A stretch of 59,682 nt of DNA from a virus: positions 1 to 59,682 of IMG/VR virus record IMGVR_UViG_3300043466_003081. The stretch is one strand, 5' to 3'. The notes under the pieces are model-generated. The model was not told the origin of the DNA and did no database searches. It saw only the letters and a program-made list of their open reading frames with translations. A program made the position numbers and the translations under genes. This document shows, in pieces, positions 22,741 through 31,200 of the stretch; positions within the stretch are counted from its first letter, which is position 1; each line of letters begins with the position of its first letter.

Positions 22741-22899
22741 ATGACTCGTGATTACTCCTTGTACCCCGGTTGCCTTTGTCCTTTCTGTAAAGAAGGAAAG
22801 ATAAAAGAAGTAACTGTATGGAATCATCGAGAAGGCTTTTTTGTTTGTTCTTCTTGCGATTTTACATACCAGCCTCCTCAATATAGGTATAAAAAATGA
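22741..22899 (+). CDS. Zinc-ribbon small protein (52 aa)
   Basis: ATG follows GAGGTG at five bases. Two CxxC knuckles are visible: C-P-F-C near residue 13 (also LCPFC after GC) and C-S-S-C near residue 37, spaced as in a small zinc ribbon; the C-terminus is basic (YRYKK). A nucleic-acid or protein-binding role is plausible. The stop overlaps the next ATG. Its place between the polymerase and the scaffold makes a transcription-related role worth testing, but that is inference. Confidence 0.55.
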   Translation: MTRDYSLYPGCLCPFCKEGKIKEVTVWNHREGFFVCSSCDFTYQPPQYRYKK

Positions 22900-23069
22900 A
22901 AACAAAAGAATTTAAAGAGTGGTTTGCTGATTTTGCTGCTGGTGTCGCTATCGAAGGCCCCAACTCAGGTCAATGGCGTAAACTACAAACAATTGTCAAC
23001 TCTCTAGAAGTAGAAGCTCCTAAACCAGTGGTTGAAAAAGCTCCTGTTGAGAAAAAGATTAAAGAATAA
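22896..23069 (+). CDS. Small hypothetical protein (57 aa)
   Basis: MKTKEFKEWFADFAAGVAIE then a Pro/Glu/Lys-rich tail (APKPVVEKAPVEKKIKE). ATGA overlap with the zinc-ribbon gene sets the start. Unrecognised, probably a helical N-terminal domain with an extended tail. Confidence 0.5.
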   Translation: MKTKEFKEWFADFAAGVAIEGPNSGQWRKLQTIVNSLEVEAPKPVVEKAPVEKKIKE

Positions 23070-23158
23070 TACTAATAACTAGAATACCATAGACTAACGA
23101 ACTATTGTTGTACCTTTAGTTCTCTATTCAATGCTGTGCAAAAGGAAATACTATAACT

Positions 23159-23839
23159 ATGGCTGATCAAAACGACGATAATACTGTCAATGATAATGAA
23201 GACGATAATGACACCAATCAACAAGACCTTTCCCAACGGAAAGCCTCTCTTGCTGATGAGCATCAAGCTCTACTAAAACAATTGGTGGCTGACGAGCTTA
23301 AACAAATGAAGGGCAATGTTGACAAAGCCTACAAAAAAGCTGAAGAGCTAGCACGTGAAAATGCTCGTCTCAAAGCAGAAGCTCAAGATAAGCAACGTAA
23401 ACAACTCGAAGACGAAGGCAAGCATTATGAAGTTGCTAAACTCAAGCTTGCTGAACTAGAAGAAGAAAAGAAAATTCTGCAGGATAAACTTACTTCTGTT
23501 ACTCGAGATCGTGAGCTAGAGAAGCACTTAGGCTCTCTCGAGTTCCGTAACGACTTCGCACGTGAAACTGCTTTCAAAACTATTCTCCCTGAACTTGTCC
23601 AAGACGAGGACGGCTCATGGGTTCACAAGTCTGGCGCTAGTATTAATGACTATCTCAAGGCTTTTTCTAAAGATCCTAATAAGGATTTTCTCTTTAAACC
23701 TAAAGAAAACTCAGGTGCTGGCTCAAACTCGAACAAGAACTCTGCTTCAATGTCACGTCCAAAGACTCTCTCTGGCATGACTACTGAAGAGCTACTTGCT
23801 CTTGCTGAATCAGGTAAACTCGGAACAGTGACTTTCTAA
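23159..23839 (+). CDS. Capsid scaffolding protein
   Basis: Very acidic N-terminus (NDNEDDNDTNQQDL), a long Lys/Glu/Ala coiled coil (residues about 40-125), a conserved C-terminal region (DNFARETAF-like: RNDFARETAFKTILPEL) and a Ser/Asn/Gly tail ending GMTTEELLALAESG. This is typical of tailed-phage scaffolds and sits just before the major capsid gene. Start ATG 23159 follows AAAGGAA by about 9 bases. No protease domain is seen. Confidence 0.85.
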   Translation: MADQNDDNTVNDNEDDNDTNQQDLSQRKASLADEHQALLKQLVADELKQMKGNVDKAYKKAEELARENARLKAEAQDKQRKQLEDEGKHYEVAKLKLAELEEEKKILQDKLTSVTRDRELEKHLGSLEFRNDFARETAFKTILPELVQDEDGSWVHKSGASINDYLKAFSKDPNKDFLFKPKENSGAGSNSNKNSASMSRPKTLSGMTTEELLALAESGKLGTVTF

Positions 23840-23870
23840 GTCACAAATAATCTAAAAAAGGTACAACAAA

Positions 23871-24962
23871 ATGGCTATTAATCATCTAAACTTTCAGAAC
23901 GTAGCAGTTGCTATCTCTGCTTATGCAGAAGAGCGCTGGACCGAAGAAAAGCGTATTAACTCAACTGGTATGGTTGCTGCTTCAACCGAGCTAGACCCAT
24001 CAGGCGAAGGCTTCGCTGGTCAGCTACGCTGGTACAAACCACTATCAGCTACCATCAACAACGCTTCACTAACCACTGCTACTGATGGTACTTATTCTTC
24101 AATCTCAACCGACATTGCTAACTATGTTAAGAATGCTCGCACCATCGGTGCTGAACAGGTTAACCTACAGCGCATTATCTCACAGCAGGACGGCCTAGCT
24201 TTCTTCGCTCGTAACTTTGCTCAGTCACGTGCTCAGGACGAGCATAACGCTGTTCTAAACATCATGAAGGGCGTTGCTGCTTCTGAAGTTGCTCTTGGTG
24301 CTGGTATTGTCGGCTTCGACACTGTTCCTTCAGGTTCAGTTGGTGCTTTCGTTGACGTTAACGCTGCTGGTGCTTTCGGTGCTGCTGCTACTGGTGCTGG
24401 CGATGCTCGCAAGCTAGTTGACTCTTCAGAAATCGGTGCTGCTCGTGGTGAGCGTCTATTCCGCGCTATGGGTATGTTCTACAAGGACTACGAACCAGAC
24501 TTCGTCTACATGGTAACTTCACCTGAAGTTCTTGCTGACCTTCGTGCAGCTAACCTAATCGACCAAGACCGTGTTCGTGACGGTAACCTAGACTTCCAAA
24601 CCATCTTTGGTGGTAAGTTCCGTCTAGTGCTAACTCGTGCTGCTCAGGGCAACCTTGCTGCCTCAGCTAACGTTAATGACCAGTCAACCAAGACAACCTT
24701 CCTTGTCAAGCCTGGCTCAGTTGCTTTCCGCGAAATCCCAATGCCAGTCGCTACCGAAGTTGATCGTAATCCTGCTAGCTATGCTGGTGGCGGTTCAACC
24801 AACATCTGGTATCGCTATGGCTTCGTTGCTCATCCTATGGGCTACGACTGGGTTGGCGCAACCAACAACTTCGCTACCAACTCAACCCTAGGGGCTGCTG
24901 CCTCATGGACCCGTACTATGGATCCACTAAACCTAGGTATTCTCCCCATCCTACACGCTTAA
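23871..24962 (+). CDS. Major capsid protein
   Basis: A 363-residue protein directly after the scaffold, with AAAAGG upstream of ATG. It is alanine/glycine/asparagine-rich and has HK97-type capsid features: a long central helix segment (GERLFRAMGMFYKDYEPDFVYM), an LADLRAANLIDQDRV strand-turn, and FLVKPGSVAFREIPM. Codon use is more GC-rich and uniform (GCT, GGT, CTA, TCA) than its neighbours, as expected for the most highly expressed gene. Confidence 0.85.
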   Translation: MAINHLNFQNVAVAISAYAEERWTEEKRINSTGMVAASTELDPSGEGFAGQLRWYKPLSATINNASLTTATDGTYSSISTDIANYVKNARTIGAEQVNLQRIISQQDGLAFFARNFAQSRAQDEHNAVLNIMKGVAASEVALGAGIVGFDTVPSGSVGAFVDVNAAGAFGAAATGAGDARKLVDSSEIGAARGERLFRAMGMFYKDYEPDFVYMVTSPEVLADLRAANLIDQDRVRDGNLDFQTIFGGKFRLVLTRAAQGNLAASANVNDQSTKTTFLVKPGSVAFREIPMPVATEVDRNPASYAGGGSTNIWYRYGFVAHPMGYDWVGATNNFATNSTLGAAASWTRTMDPLNLGILPILHA

Positions 24963-24975
24963 TCGGTGGTGTATC

Positions 24976-25128
24976 ATGGCTGAAAAACCAGTTTATGTAA
25001 CAACCGCTACTGGCGTATCAGTAGACGTAGAAGCTTTCATCACTAAATTCAAACTTGAAGATAATGATGATCAGCTAATGACTTATCTACGTCGCTATGC
25101 TCGCCGCTGTGTAGCTGTAGCACCTTAA
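24976..25128 (+). CDS. Small hypothetical protein after capsid gene (50 aa)
   Basis: MAEKPVYVTTATGVSVDVEA then FKLEDNDDQLMTYLRRYARR. A short alpha/beta protein 14 bases after the capsid stop. Such small genes between capsid and connectors are often decoration or head-completion factors. No family recognised. Confidence 0.5.
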   Translation: MAEKPVYVTTATGVSVDVEAFITKFKLEDNDDQLMTYLRRYARRCVAVAP

Positions 25129-25142
25129 CTTGAGGAGGCATC

Positions 25143-25643
25143 ATGGCGCTAATTTTATTTGAAAACTCTTACTTAGAGTCTGCTGACGATTATCTTGCAG
25201 ACAACCCTTTTTGGGAAGCTGCAGATACAGATGCTCAAGAACAGGCGCTAGTTGATGCAACTCGAATTCTGGACCAAAATGAATGGATTGGGACGGCGGT
25301 AACGTCGTCTCAGTCTCTTGCTTGGCCTAGAGCTAAACTTAGTTTCTTTGATCCTGTACTTTCTCTTCATGTTCCTGTTGAACAAGGAGATATCCCTATT
25401 CGTCTAGAAAAAGCTGTGGCTTATCTAGCACTTCACTTAGTAAAACACCCAACAGTAATTAAAGGTTATGAGGTAACTTATGACTCTATCAGTATTGGTC
25501 CTATTAGCTTAGCTAACAGTGATGCTGGCAGAAGCTCTTCTCCTCAAGTTCCTTTAGTACCTGCTGAGATTAATAAGCTTATTGCTCCTTTAATCTTTAG
25601 CCAAGGTTACACTGCTGCAGGGGGCTGGTGGAGGTCAAACTAA
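25143..25643 (+). CDS. Head-tail adaptor protein (DnaT-like fold family)
   Basis: Pattern ADDYLADNPFW, QEQALVDATRILDQNEWIG and SLAWPRAKL matches the phage 'DnaT-like' head completion family (PF20557 type), which acts as the adaptor on the portal. 166 residues is normal. AGGAGG upstream of ATG. The stop overlaps the next start (TAATG), as in a head-completion cassette. Confidence 0.75.
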   Translation: MALILFENSYLESADDYLADNPFWEAADTDAQEQALVDATRILDQNEWIGTAVTSSQSLAWPRAKLSFFDPVLSLHVPVEQGDIPIRLEKAVAYLALHLVKHPTVIKGYEVTYDSISIGPISLANSDAGRSSSPQVPLVPAEINKLIAPLIFSQGYTAAGGWWRSN

Positions 25644-25978
25644 TGAGCCTACTACAAACAGTAGAGTCTGCAGTTGACCAAGCCTTTCAAGCTGCTGGTG
25701 ACTTAGTACAGTTAGGTGTTCTTCTTGAAGAAACAGCTACAGGATTTAATTTCGGCACAGGTACACTAATTTCTGATGAACAACCCTATTCAGTAGAGTT
25801 TATCGAAGTTAGCTCTGTGCTAGATAAAGATTTAAATATCGTAAAGGAATTAGTTATTAGAACTAGAGATCTAGATGGTTCTCGTTATTCAACTATCAGT
25901 TTTGGAAACAAGACTTATCGTTTTGAAAAACTTGAAACTTATCCAGGAATTACGCAATTAACAGTAAGGAGTGTTTGA
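25643..25978 (+). CDS. Head-tail connector / stopper protein (111 aa)
   Basis: ATG 25643 (MSLLQTVESAVDQAFQAAGD) is chosen because GGAGG precedes it and it overlaps the upstream stop. A beta-barrel-like C-terminal region (SFGNKTYRFEKLETYPGITQ) is typical of head-tail joining stoppers. The identity rests on size and the position between adaptor and tail terminator. Confidence 0.6.
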   Translation: MSLLQTVESAVDQAFQAAGDLVQLGVLLEETATGFNFGTGTLISDEQPYSVEFIEVSSVLDKDLNIVKELVIRTRDLDGSRYSTISFGNKTYRFEKLETYPGITQLTVRSV

Positions 25979-26370
25979 TGTTTCAAGATATCATAGACAC
26001 TTTTTATTCGTTACCACAAAATAACTTACTAGCAAATTTGCCCGTTTATCCGGCTGATTACCGAGGAACAATCTCTGCCGTTCCTTTTTTGAAGCTTAAC
26101 ATTGTAACCGGAAAAGCAAATCAATTTGCCTATAGAGATAACAAATTAGTTACTGGTCTCGTCATTGTAAGTATTTATTACCCTGCTGGTAGTGGACAAA
26201 AAGAACCTACTACAATTGCTAACTCCTTAGATCTTGTATTCCAAAATCAATTCTTAGCTTACGGTATTCAAACTAGTGTAAGCTCTTTACAATTCATTGG
26301 ACCAGATCCAGATGACTCAACCCTTTCAAGAGCAGATTACTCTGTTCCTTTTTCTTACTATGGAGAATAA
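25978..26370 (+). CDS. Tail terminator-like protein (130 aa)
   Basis: MFQDIIDTFYSLPQNNLLAN then VPFLKLNIVTGKANQFAYRD: an alpha/beta protein of the size of tail terminators (gpU-like) that cap the tail tube. AAGGAG precedes ATG 25978, which overlaps the upstream stop (TGATG). It is followed at once by the major tail protein. Assigned by gene order and fold impression. Confidence 0.6.
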   Translation: MFQDIIDTFYSLPQNNLLANLPVYPADYRGTISAVPFLKLNIVTGKANQFAYRDNKLVTGLVIVSIYYPAGSGQKEPTTIANSLDLVFQNQFLAYGIQTSVSSLQFIGPDPDDSTLSRADYSVPFSYYGE

Positions 26371-26373
26371 CTA

Positions 26374-26952
26374 ATGACCTTCCCAACTTCAATTTCAGCT
26401 GCACAATTCTCAGCTCTTGCTGTTTCTCGTGATGCAGTTCCATCTTCTCTAACTGAGAGCAATCTTAAAGCAAACTTTGCCACTGCTGCAGATTTTGTCG
26501 AAATCGAAAATATTCGTGACATGCCTAGCTTCGGTACTCCTGCTAACATCGTTAAAGTTCCTGTTTATGGCCAGGCTCAGACCCAGTCTATCGGTGCTCA
26601 GTCAGACGCTCCTGACCTAGAACTAACTATCAACTACATTCCTTCAGAGTGGGCAAAGAACAACGCTTCTTTCGCTACTACTGGTACTCTAGGTGATGCA
26701 GTTGCTGATGGTGTTGCAAAGGTATTTCAGTTCGCACTACTTCCCGCTAAGCCTCCAGCACTAACTACTGCTTTAACTGCTGGCGTTGGTGGTACTCTTG
26801 CTGCTCCTGTGCCAAATGCTCTCATCTACTTCGTAGGTAAGGTTGAATCACTACTTGTCAACCCTGCTCGTGATGACGCTTCAACTGCTACTGTAGCTCT
26901 TTCAATCCAGTCCGACTTCTTCGGTCCTTTCACTATTACTGCTACAAGCTAA
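26374..26952 (+). CDS. Major tail tube protein
   Basis: 192 residues; beta-rich with DLELTINYIPSEWAKNN and VALSIQSDFFGPFTIT, the usual pattern of siphovirus tube proteins. It lies between the tail terminator and the chaperone pair and is followed by a strong hairpin, as expected for an abundantly made tube subunit. Codon use shifts towards the capsid gene pattern after its first third. Confidence 0.75.
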   Translation: MTFPTSISAAQFSALAVSRDAVPSSLTESNLKANFATAADFVEIENIRDMPSFGTPANIVKVPVYGQAQTQSIGAQSDAPDLELTINYIPSEWAKNNASFATTGTLGDAVADGVAKVFQFALLPAKPPALTTALTAGVGGTLAAPVPNALIYFVGKVESLLVNPARDDASTATVALSIQSDFFGPFTITATS

Positions 26953-26960
26953 TTTAGGAA

Positions 26961-26990
26961 GGCCCCTTGACTAACGTCAGTTGAGGGGCC
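26961..26990 (+). terminator. 12-bp hairpin after the tail tube gene
   Basis: GGCCCCTTGACT pairs with AGTTGAGGGGCC (two G-T wobbles) around a six-base loop AACGTC, directly after the tube stop. The following AACCTTTAC is not a strong T-run, so it may be a partial terminator or an mRNA-stabilising end that raises tube expression over the tape measure. Confidence 0.55.
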
Positions 26991-27011
26991 AACCTTTACA
27001 TAGGTATATAC

Positions 27012-27239
27012 ATGAATAAACCATTTTCAAATAACTATGTCATCAAAGAGACATTAAAACATATGCAATCTAGTGTAGCTATTTCTACACAAAAAACAAT
27101 CGCACGGCTACCTGAATTTCAAGGTCAACCAGAAAAAGTACAAGAAGTAATGACTACTCTTGCTAATCTTGGTAAACTTAATTCTATGATTGAGTCAATT
27201 CGCGAAAATAATGAAGATATTCTAGGAGATAAAGAATGA
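27012..27239 (+). CDS. Small tail-module protein (75 aa)
   Basis: MNKPFSNNYVIKETLKHMQS; helical, with VQEVMTTLANLGKLNSMIES. Unrecognised. It ends in an ATGA overlap with the tail chaperone gene, so it belongs to the tube/chaperone/tape-measure block and may be another assembly factor. Confidence 0.5.
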   Translation: MNKPFSNNYVIKETLKHMQSSVAISTQKTIARLPEFQGQPEKVQEVMTTLANLGKLNSMIESIRENNEDILGDKE

Positions 27240-27559
27240 AACATCTAGTCGGTAAAGCACAAAAAACAGTAAAAGTTAAATTTATGGATGGTGAAACTGT
27301 AGAAGTAAAAAAGCTTACTGTTTCTCAGGTAAAGGACTTTCAATCACAATTAGATGCTATTAAAGAAAAAGACTCTACCGATTCAGGCCTTCAAATCCAA
27401 CGTAGTGTAATTCGTATGGGTGTTGTAGGTGCGGAAGATCTTACAGATGAAGAACTAGATTCTTTCCCATTAGACGAAGTAGTAAATCTCGCTCAAAAAG
27501 TACTTGAGCTAGCAGGCGTGCGTTCGGCAGAGGGAAACGACTCAGTGAAGAAGAATTAA
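27236..27559 (+). CDS. Tail assembly chaperone, short form (gpG-like)
   Basis: 107 residues, MKHLVGKAQKTVKVKFMDGE then SQVKDFQSQLDAIKEK and LDSFPLDEVVNLAQKVLEL. Size and place (after the tube, before the tape measure) match lambda gpG-type chaperones. Near its 3' end the frame contains G-GGA-AAC at 27532-27538, a classical slippery heptamer, and it stops 20 bases past it. It should coat the tape measure during tail assembly. Confidence 0.8.
   Translation: MKHLVGKAQKTVKVKFMDGETVEVKKLTVSQVKDFQSQLDAIKEKDSTDSGLQIQRSVIRMGVVGAEDLTDEELDSFPLDEVVNLAQKVLELAGVRSAEGNDSVKKN
27532..27538 (+). promoter_or_regulatory. -1 ribosomal frameshift site GGGAAAC
   Basis: Heptamer G GGA AAC sits in the correct phase of the 27236 frame (codons GGA 27533-27535, AAC 27536-27538). 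The -1 frame is open from 27508 through 27864. Lambda uses GGGAAAG at the equivalent place. A shift here joins the short chaperone to the 27538-27864 extension. Confidence 0.85.
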
Positions 27560-27864
27560 ATTACTACGAGATAGCTTATAATTTAAAATTAACTTTACAA
27601 GAGCTTAATGAGTTGTCTTATGAAGAAATGCTAGGCTGGTCAGAATACTTTAGGAGAAGACCAGTTGGATGGCGAGAAGACAATAGAGCAGCAATTATTG
27701 CTATGTCTTTTGGCGGATCTAAACTAAAGCCAAGTGATTTATTTAGCTCTTTAAAAGTTATAGAAGATGAAAACAAAGCAGTAGACAACTCTACTACAGT
27801 TGGCCAAAAATTCTTCGAAAGATTTAAACATAAACTTACAGAGGAGATTCCTTTTAATGCTTAA
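27538..27864 (+). CDS. Frameshift extension of tail chaperone (gpGT-like)
   Basis: After the slip the chain continues RLSEEELNYYEIAYNLKL and later MLGWSEYFRRRPVGWREDNR, the T-domain-like block with a P-x-G-W-R-x-D-x-R-A pattern. The fusion would be 209 residues (101 from the upstream frame, 108 from this one). The independent ATG at 27613 has no good ribosome site, which supports expression only by frameshifting. The extension recruits tube subunits in lambda-type systems. Confidence 0.8.
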   Translation, partial: RLSEEELNYYEIAYNLKLTLQELNELSYEEMLGWSEYFRRRPVGWREDNRAAIIAMSFGGSKLKPSDLFSSLKVIEDENKAVDNSTTVGQKFFERFKHKLTEEIPFNA

Positions 27865-28168
27865 TATTACTTTTAATAGGACTCTCCTTTCTAAAAAAAT
27901 AAAAGCTGAAGTAGAACAGCAGTTTAAACAACAAACTAAAAAATTATTAGAAGATTTAGAAGATGCTACACCTGTAGATACAGGCTTAGCTAGAAATAGC
28001 TGGTCTTTAGAGTTTAAAGATAGCACTACAGCTACTATTTCAAATTCTCAAGAATACATCGATATTCTTAACAAAGGCAGTTCAAAACAAGCTCCTCGTT
28101 ATTTCATAGAAAGAACTATGATGAATAATGGCTTCAAAGTCAAAGAGCTAATAACAACAAAAAAATAG
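27857..28168 (+). CDS. HK97 gp10-like protein (103 aa)
   Basis: MLNITFNRTLLSKKIKAEVE, helix EQQFKQQTKKLLEDLEDATP, then VDTGLARNSWSLEF, the PVDTG-x-x-R-x-S/N signature of HK97 gp10/neck-type proteins, and later QAPRYFIERTM. ATG 27857 (GAGGAG upstream) overlaps the chaperone stop. The usual place of this family is beside the connectors; here it sits before the tape measure. Confidence 0.65.
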   Translation: MLNITFNRTLLSKKIKAEVEQQFKQQTKKLLEDLEDATPVDTGLARNSWSLEFKDSTTATISNSQEYIDILNKGSSKQAPRYFIERTMMNNGFKVKELITTKK

Positions 28169-28177
28169 TCATAAAGT

Positions 28178-28213
28178 GCCTCATAGTATAAATACTGTGG
28201 GGCTATTTTATTT
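28178..28213 (+). terminator. Terminator-like hairpin before the tape measure
   Basis: GCCTCATAGTAT (28178-28189) pairs with ATACTGTGGGGC (28192-28203) over 12 positions (two wobbles), followed by TATTTTATTT. It fits a rho-independent terminator or attenuator that would reduce transcription into the 9.6-kb tape measure gene. The AGGAG for that gene follows at once. Confidence 0.6.
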
Positions 28214-28225
28214 AGGAGTTAAAAA

Positions 28226-31200
28226 ATGGCAATTGAAGTTGACATTGTAGCTAATGAAAGTAGTATTGAATCTGCTCTTAAAAAAATCTCAACTAGACTT
28301 AAGACTCTTGAAGTTGAGTCTAGAGCAGTATCTAAAAACATTTCAAACGTTGGTGTCAAAAGCATCGACAGCAAACAAATTTCACAAGAATTAAAGTCTT
28401 TAAGACAAGACTTATCAAAAACAAATAAAGAACTAGCTAGCTCTGTTAACGGGCTAAGTAATGGCTTTTCTAATTTAGCAAGAAATCTAACCTTAGCTTT
28501 AACTGGTGGTGCATTAACTGCTGGGTTTGTAGGTGTTACTTCTAAGTTTAGTGAGCTAGAAAATAGAATTGCGTTAGTTACTGGTAGAACAGATAACCTA
28601 ATCCTAACTCAAGAAAAGTTAATTAGTGTTTCTGCAAAAACCTTTACCTCTGTAGAAGGATCAGTAGAAACTTTTAATCGTTTTGGCTTAGCATTAAGAG
28701 ATGCTGGAGTTGAAACAGAAACACTTATTGAAGTAACTGAGAATGTTCAAAAAGCTATTGCTATTTCTGGTGGTTCAGCTCAATCTGCTTCTGCTGCTAT
28801 TTTCCAGTTAGGCCAAGGTCTTAGTGCTGGTGCATTGAGAGGTCAAGAACTTAATTCTGTCCTTGAACAAGCACCTAGAATTGCTACAGCAATTGCAGAT
28901 GAACTTGGAGTTAGTATTGGACAATTAAGAGCTATTGCTGAAGAAGGCGGGCTATCTGCTGATGTAGTAATGAAAGCTTTACTTAATCAAGGCGCAGCAA
29001 TTAATAAAGAATTTAAAAATATTGCTCCTTCTATTACTAAGTCTTCAGTAGTATTTTTAGACGCGGTAACTAACTACATAGGGCAAGTAGATAAGGGTTT
29101 AGGACTAAGTAAAAGTATTGCAGCAGGTACCTTAAATCTTTCTAGAACACTTAATGAAGCAAGTGTTGATCTTGATTTAAGAGTAGCTGAACGTGTAAAA
29201 GATCTTAATGTCGTACAAACTTTCAAAGATATCCAATTAGTTGCAGGGGGTATCTTTAACGTACTTGGTGCAATCGTAGGAAGAATTGGGAGTTCTTTTC
29301 CTAAAGTTATTGTTCCAGTACTTACTCTTTTTGATCAGCTTTCTTTAGCATTATTTAAGATTCCAACTGTAGAATTTTTTGCTGCAGTAACTAGGTCTCT
29401 TTTAGCTGTTAGAGCTTCCTTTTTAGAGATTGCTAGCTTAGGTGGAGGTGTATCTAGCGCCTTTACTAAAGTATTCCAGTCTACTAGCGTAGTAGAACTT
29501 AGACAAAACTTAGATGATTTAGCTTCTGCAATTGACAACTATGGTAAAAGATGGTTTAACGTATTTAACTTTGCAACTACTATTGTTCGTCAAACTAATG
29601 TTTTTCTTGTTGAAACAGGAAGATATTTAGGCATACTTGATCAAAAATTAATTGAATTTAGATTTGATACCTTTGAAGACTTTGGCTTCTTGCTTGAATT
29701 TTCTTCTAAACTACTAGTAGAATTTACTAAAAACTTTCTAGCAATGAATGTAATTGTTAGCCTATTTTCTGGCGCTCTTATCTTTGAAGCTTATTTAGGT
29801 AGAATGTTAGAAGCTGCTAAGAATACTTTTGATGATATAACTGCTTTTGCAACTTCAGGTCTAACTAAAGTTACAAAAATTATAACTAAATTTTCAAGCA
29901 AAATTAGAAAAACTTTCTATGATCTTTATATTTACTTAGTAGGTGGTTCTGTTTGGCCAGATACTATTGAAGGGATAGTTAAGTGGACTAATTATCTTCT
30001 TGATACTGCTCTCCCTATAATTAACACTTTTAGTGCTAAAATTAAAACAGAGTTTTCTAAGACTTTGAAATTTTTAAGAAGTTTATTTTCTAACTCCCCT
30101 TTAGCAAATCTTCTTGATCTTGATTTTGATTTTAAAAATCTTAATTTAGACTTTTTAAAAGATTACTTATCAAACCTATTTGAACAAATAGACTTATCTG
30201 CGCTAGATGATATCAAATCTAAAATATCAGATAAATTCAAAGAGCTTACAAATACTCGTTTTGATTTCTCCTTAGATATTCAGCTCAACTTAGCGCAAGC
30301 TTTAAATTCTCTGATCATTTTTGTTCAGAAAGCCGAAATTTATTTAGCTTCTAAACTTCTTAGCGGAATTCTTTCTGTTTGGGGTGAGCTAAACAACAGT
30401 GCACCTGTTCTTGCTAATTTACTAGCAGCAGGTATTGTTACTGGATTAGCCGAATTATTTGGGGTTAAATTATTTGCAGCTTTAAAAACATTATTGCTAG
30501 GCACTTTAGTAGCAAATGTTTTAAATAAAGTCCTACAGAATTCTGGAGAACTTTTAATCGATGAAGGTTTCTTTGAAAATATCGGTCAAAGTGCAGGTAA
30601 ACTTGTAGGTACTATTATCAAAGCTATTTTTGACAATTTACCATTATTACTTCAAGGGTTGCTAGATGTAGCTAAAGGCTTTGCACATGGTTTACTAGAT
30701 CAATTAGGTATTGTAGGTAAATCTATAAGTCTGCTTATAAGCGCAACACCAGGAATAGGTAGTATTATTGAAATAGCCTTATTTGGCGCAGGCATTGCAG
30801 CTCTTCTCGGTAAGTTTAAAATGATTACTACAGTAATCAATGCTGGTTTAACACTTTTACTAAGCAAGAGTATAGGTGGTGTTGGTTCTAGTGGCATACT
30901 TCAATTTCTATTACTAGGAAAAGGTAGAACTGTTATTGCAGCTGTGCTAGGTGTCATAGCAGTACTCAACCTAATACCTGGTATTTTTAATGATATTGGT
31001 AACACTGTAAGCACTTTTATTTCTGTAGGGGGTTTAGTTTCTGTACTTCTTTTTGGTGCAGGTGGAACGTTTAAAGGAATAGTTAAGACTTTTGATGCTA
31101 TTATAAACTATATTGGTTTAATGTCTGGGCTAATGTCAGTTAATGGTAAAATGCTAAATCTTACTGGTTATTTGTGGCCAGCTTCTGGAGCTTTAAGCTT

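Noticed and set aside
27613-27864. Independent gene starting at ATG 27613
   Set aside because: No ribosome site; the in-phase slippery heptamer upstream gives a better explanation.
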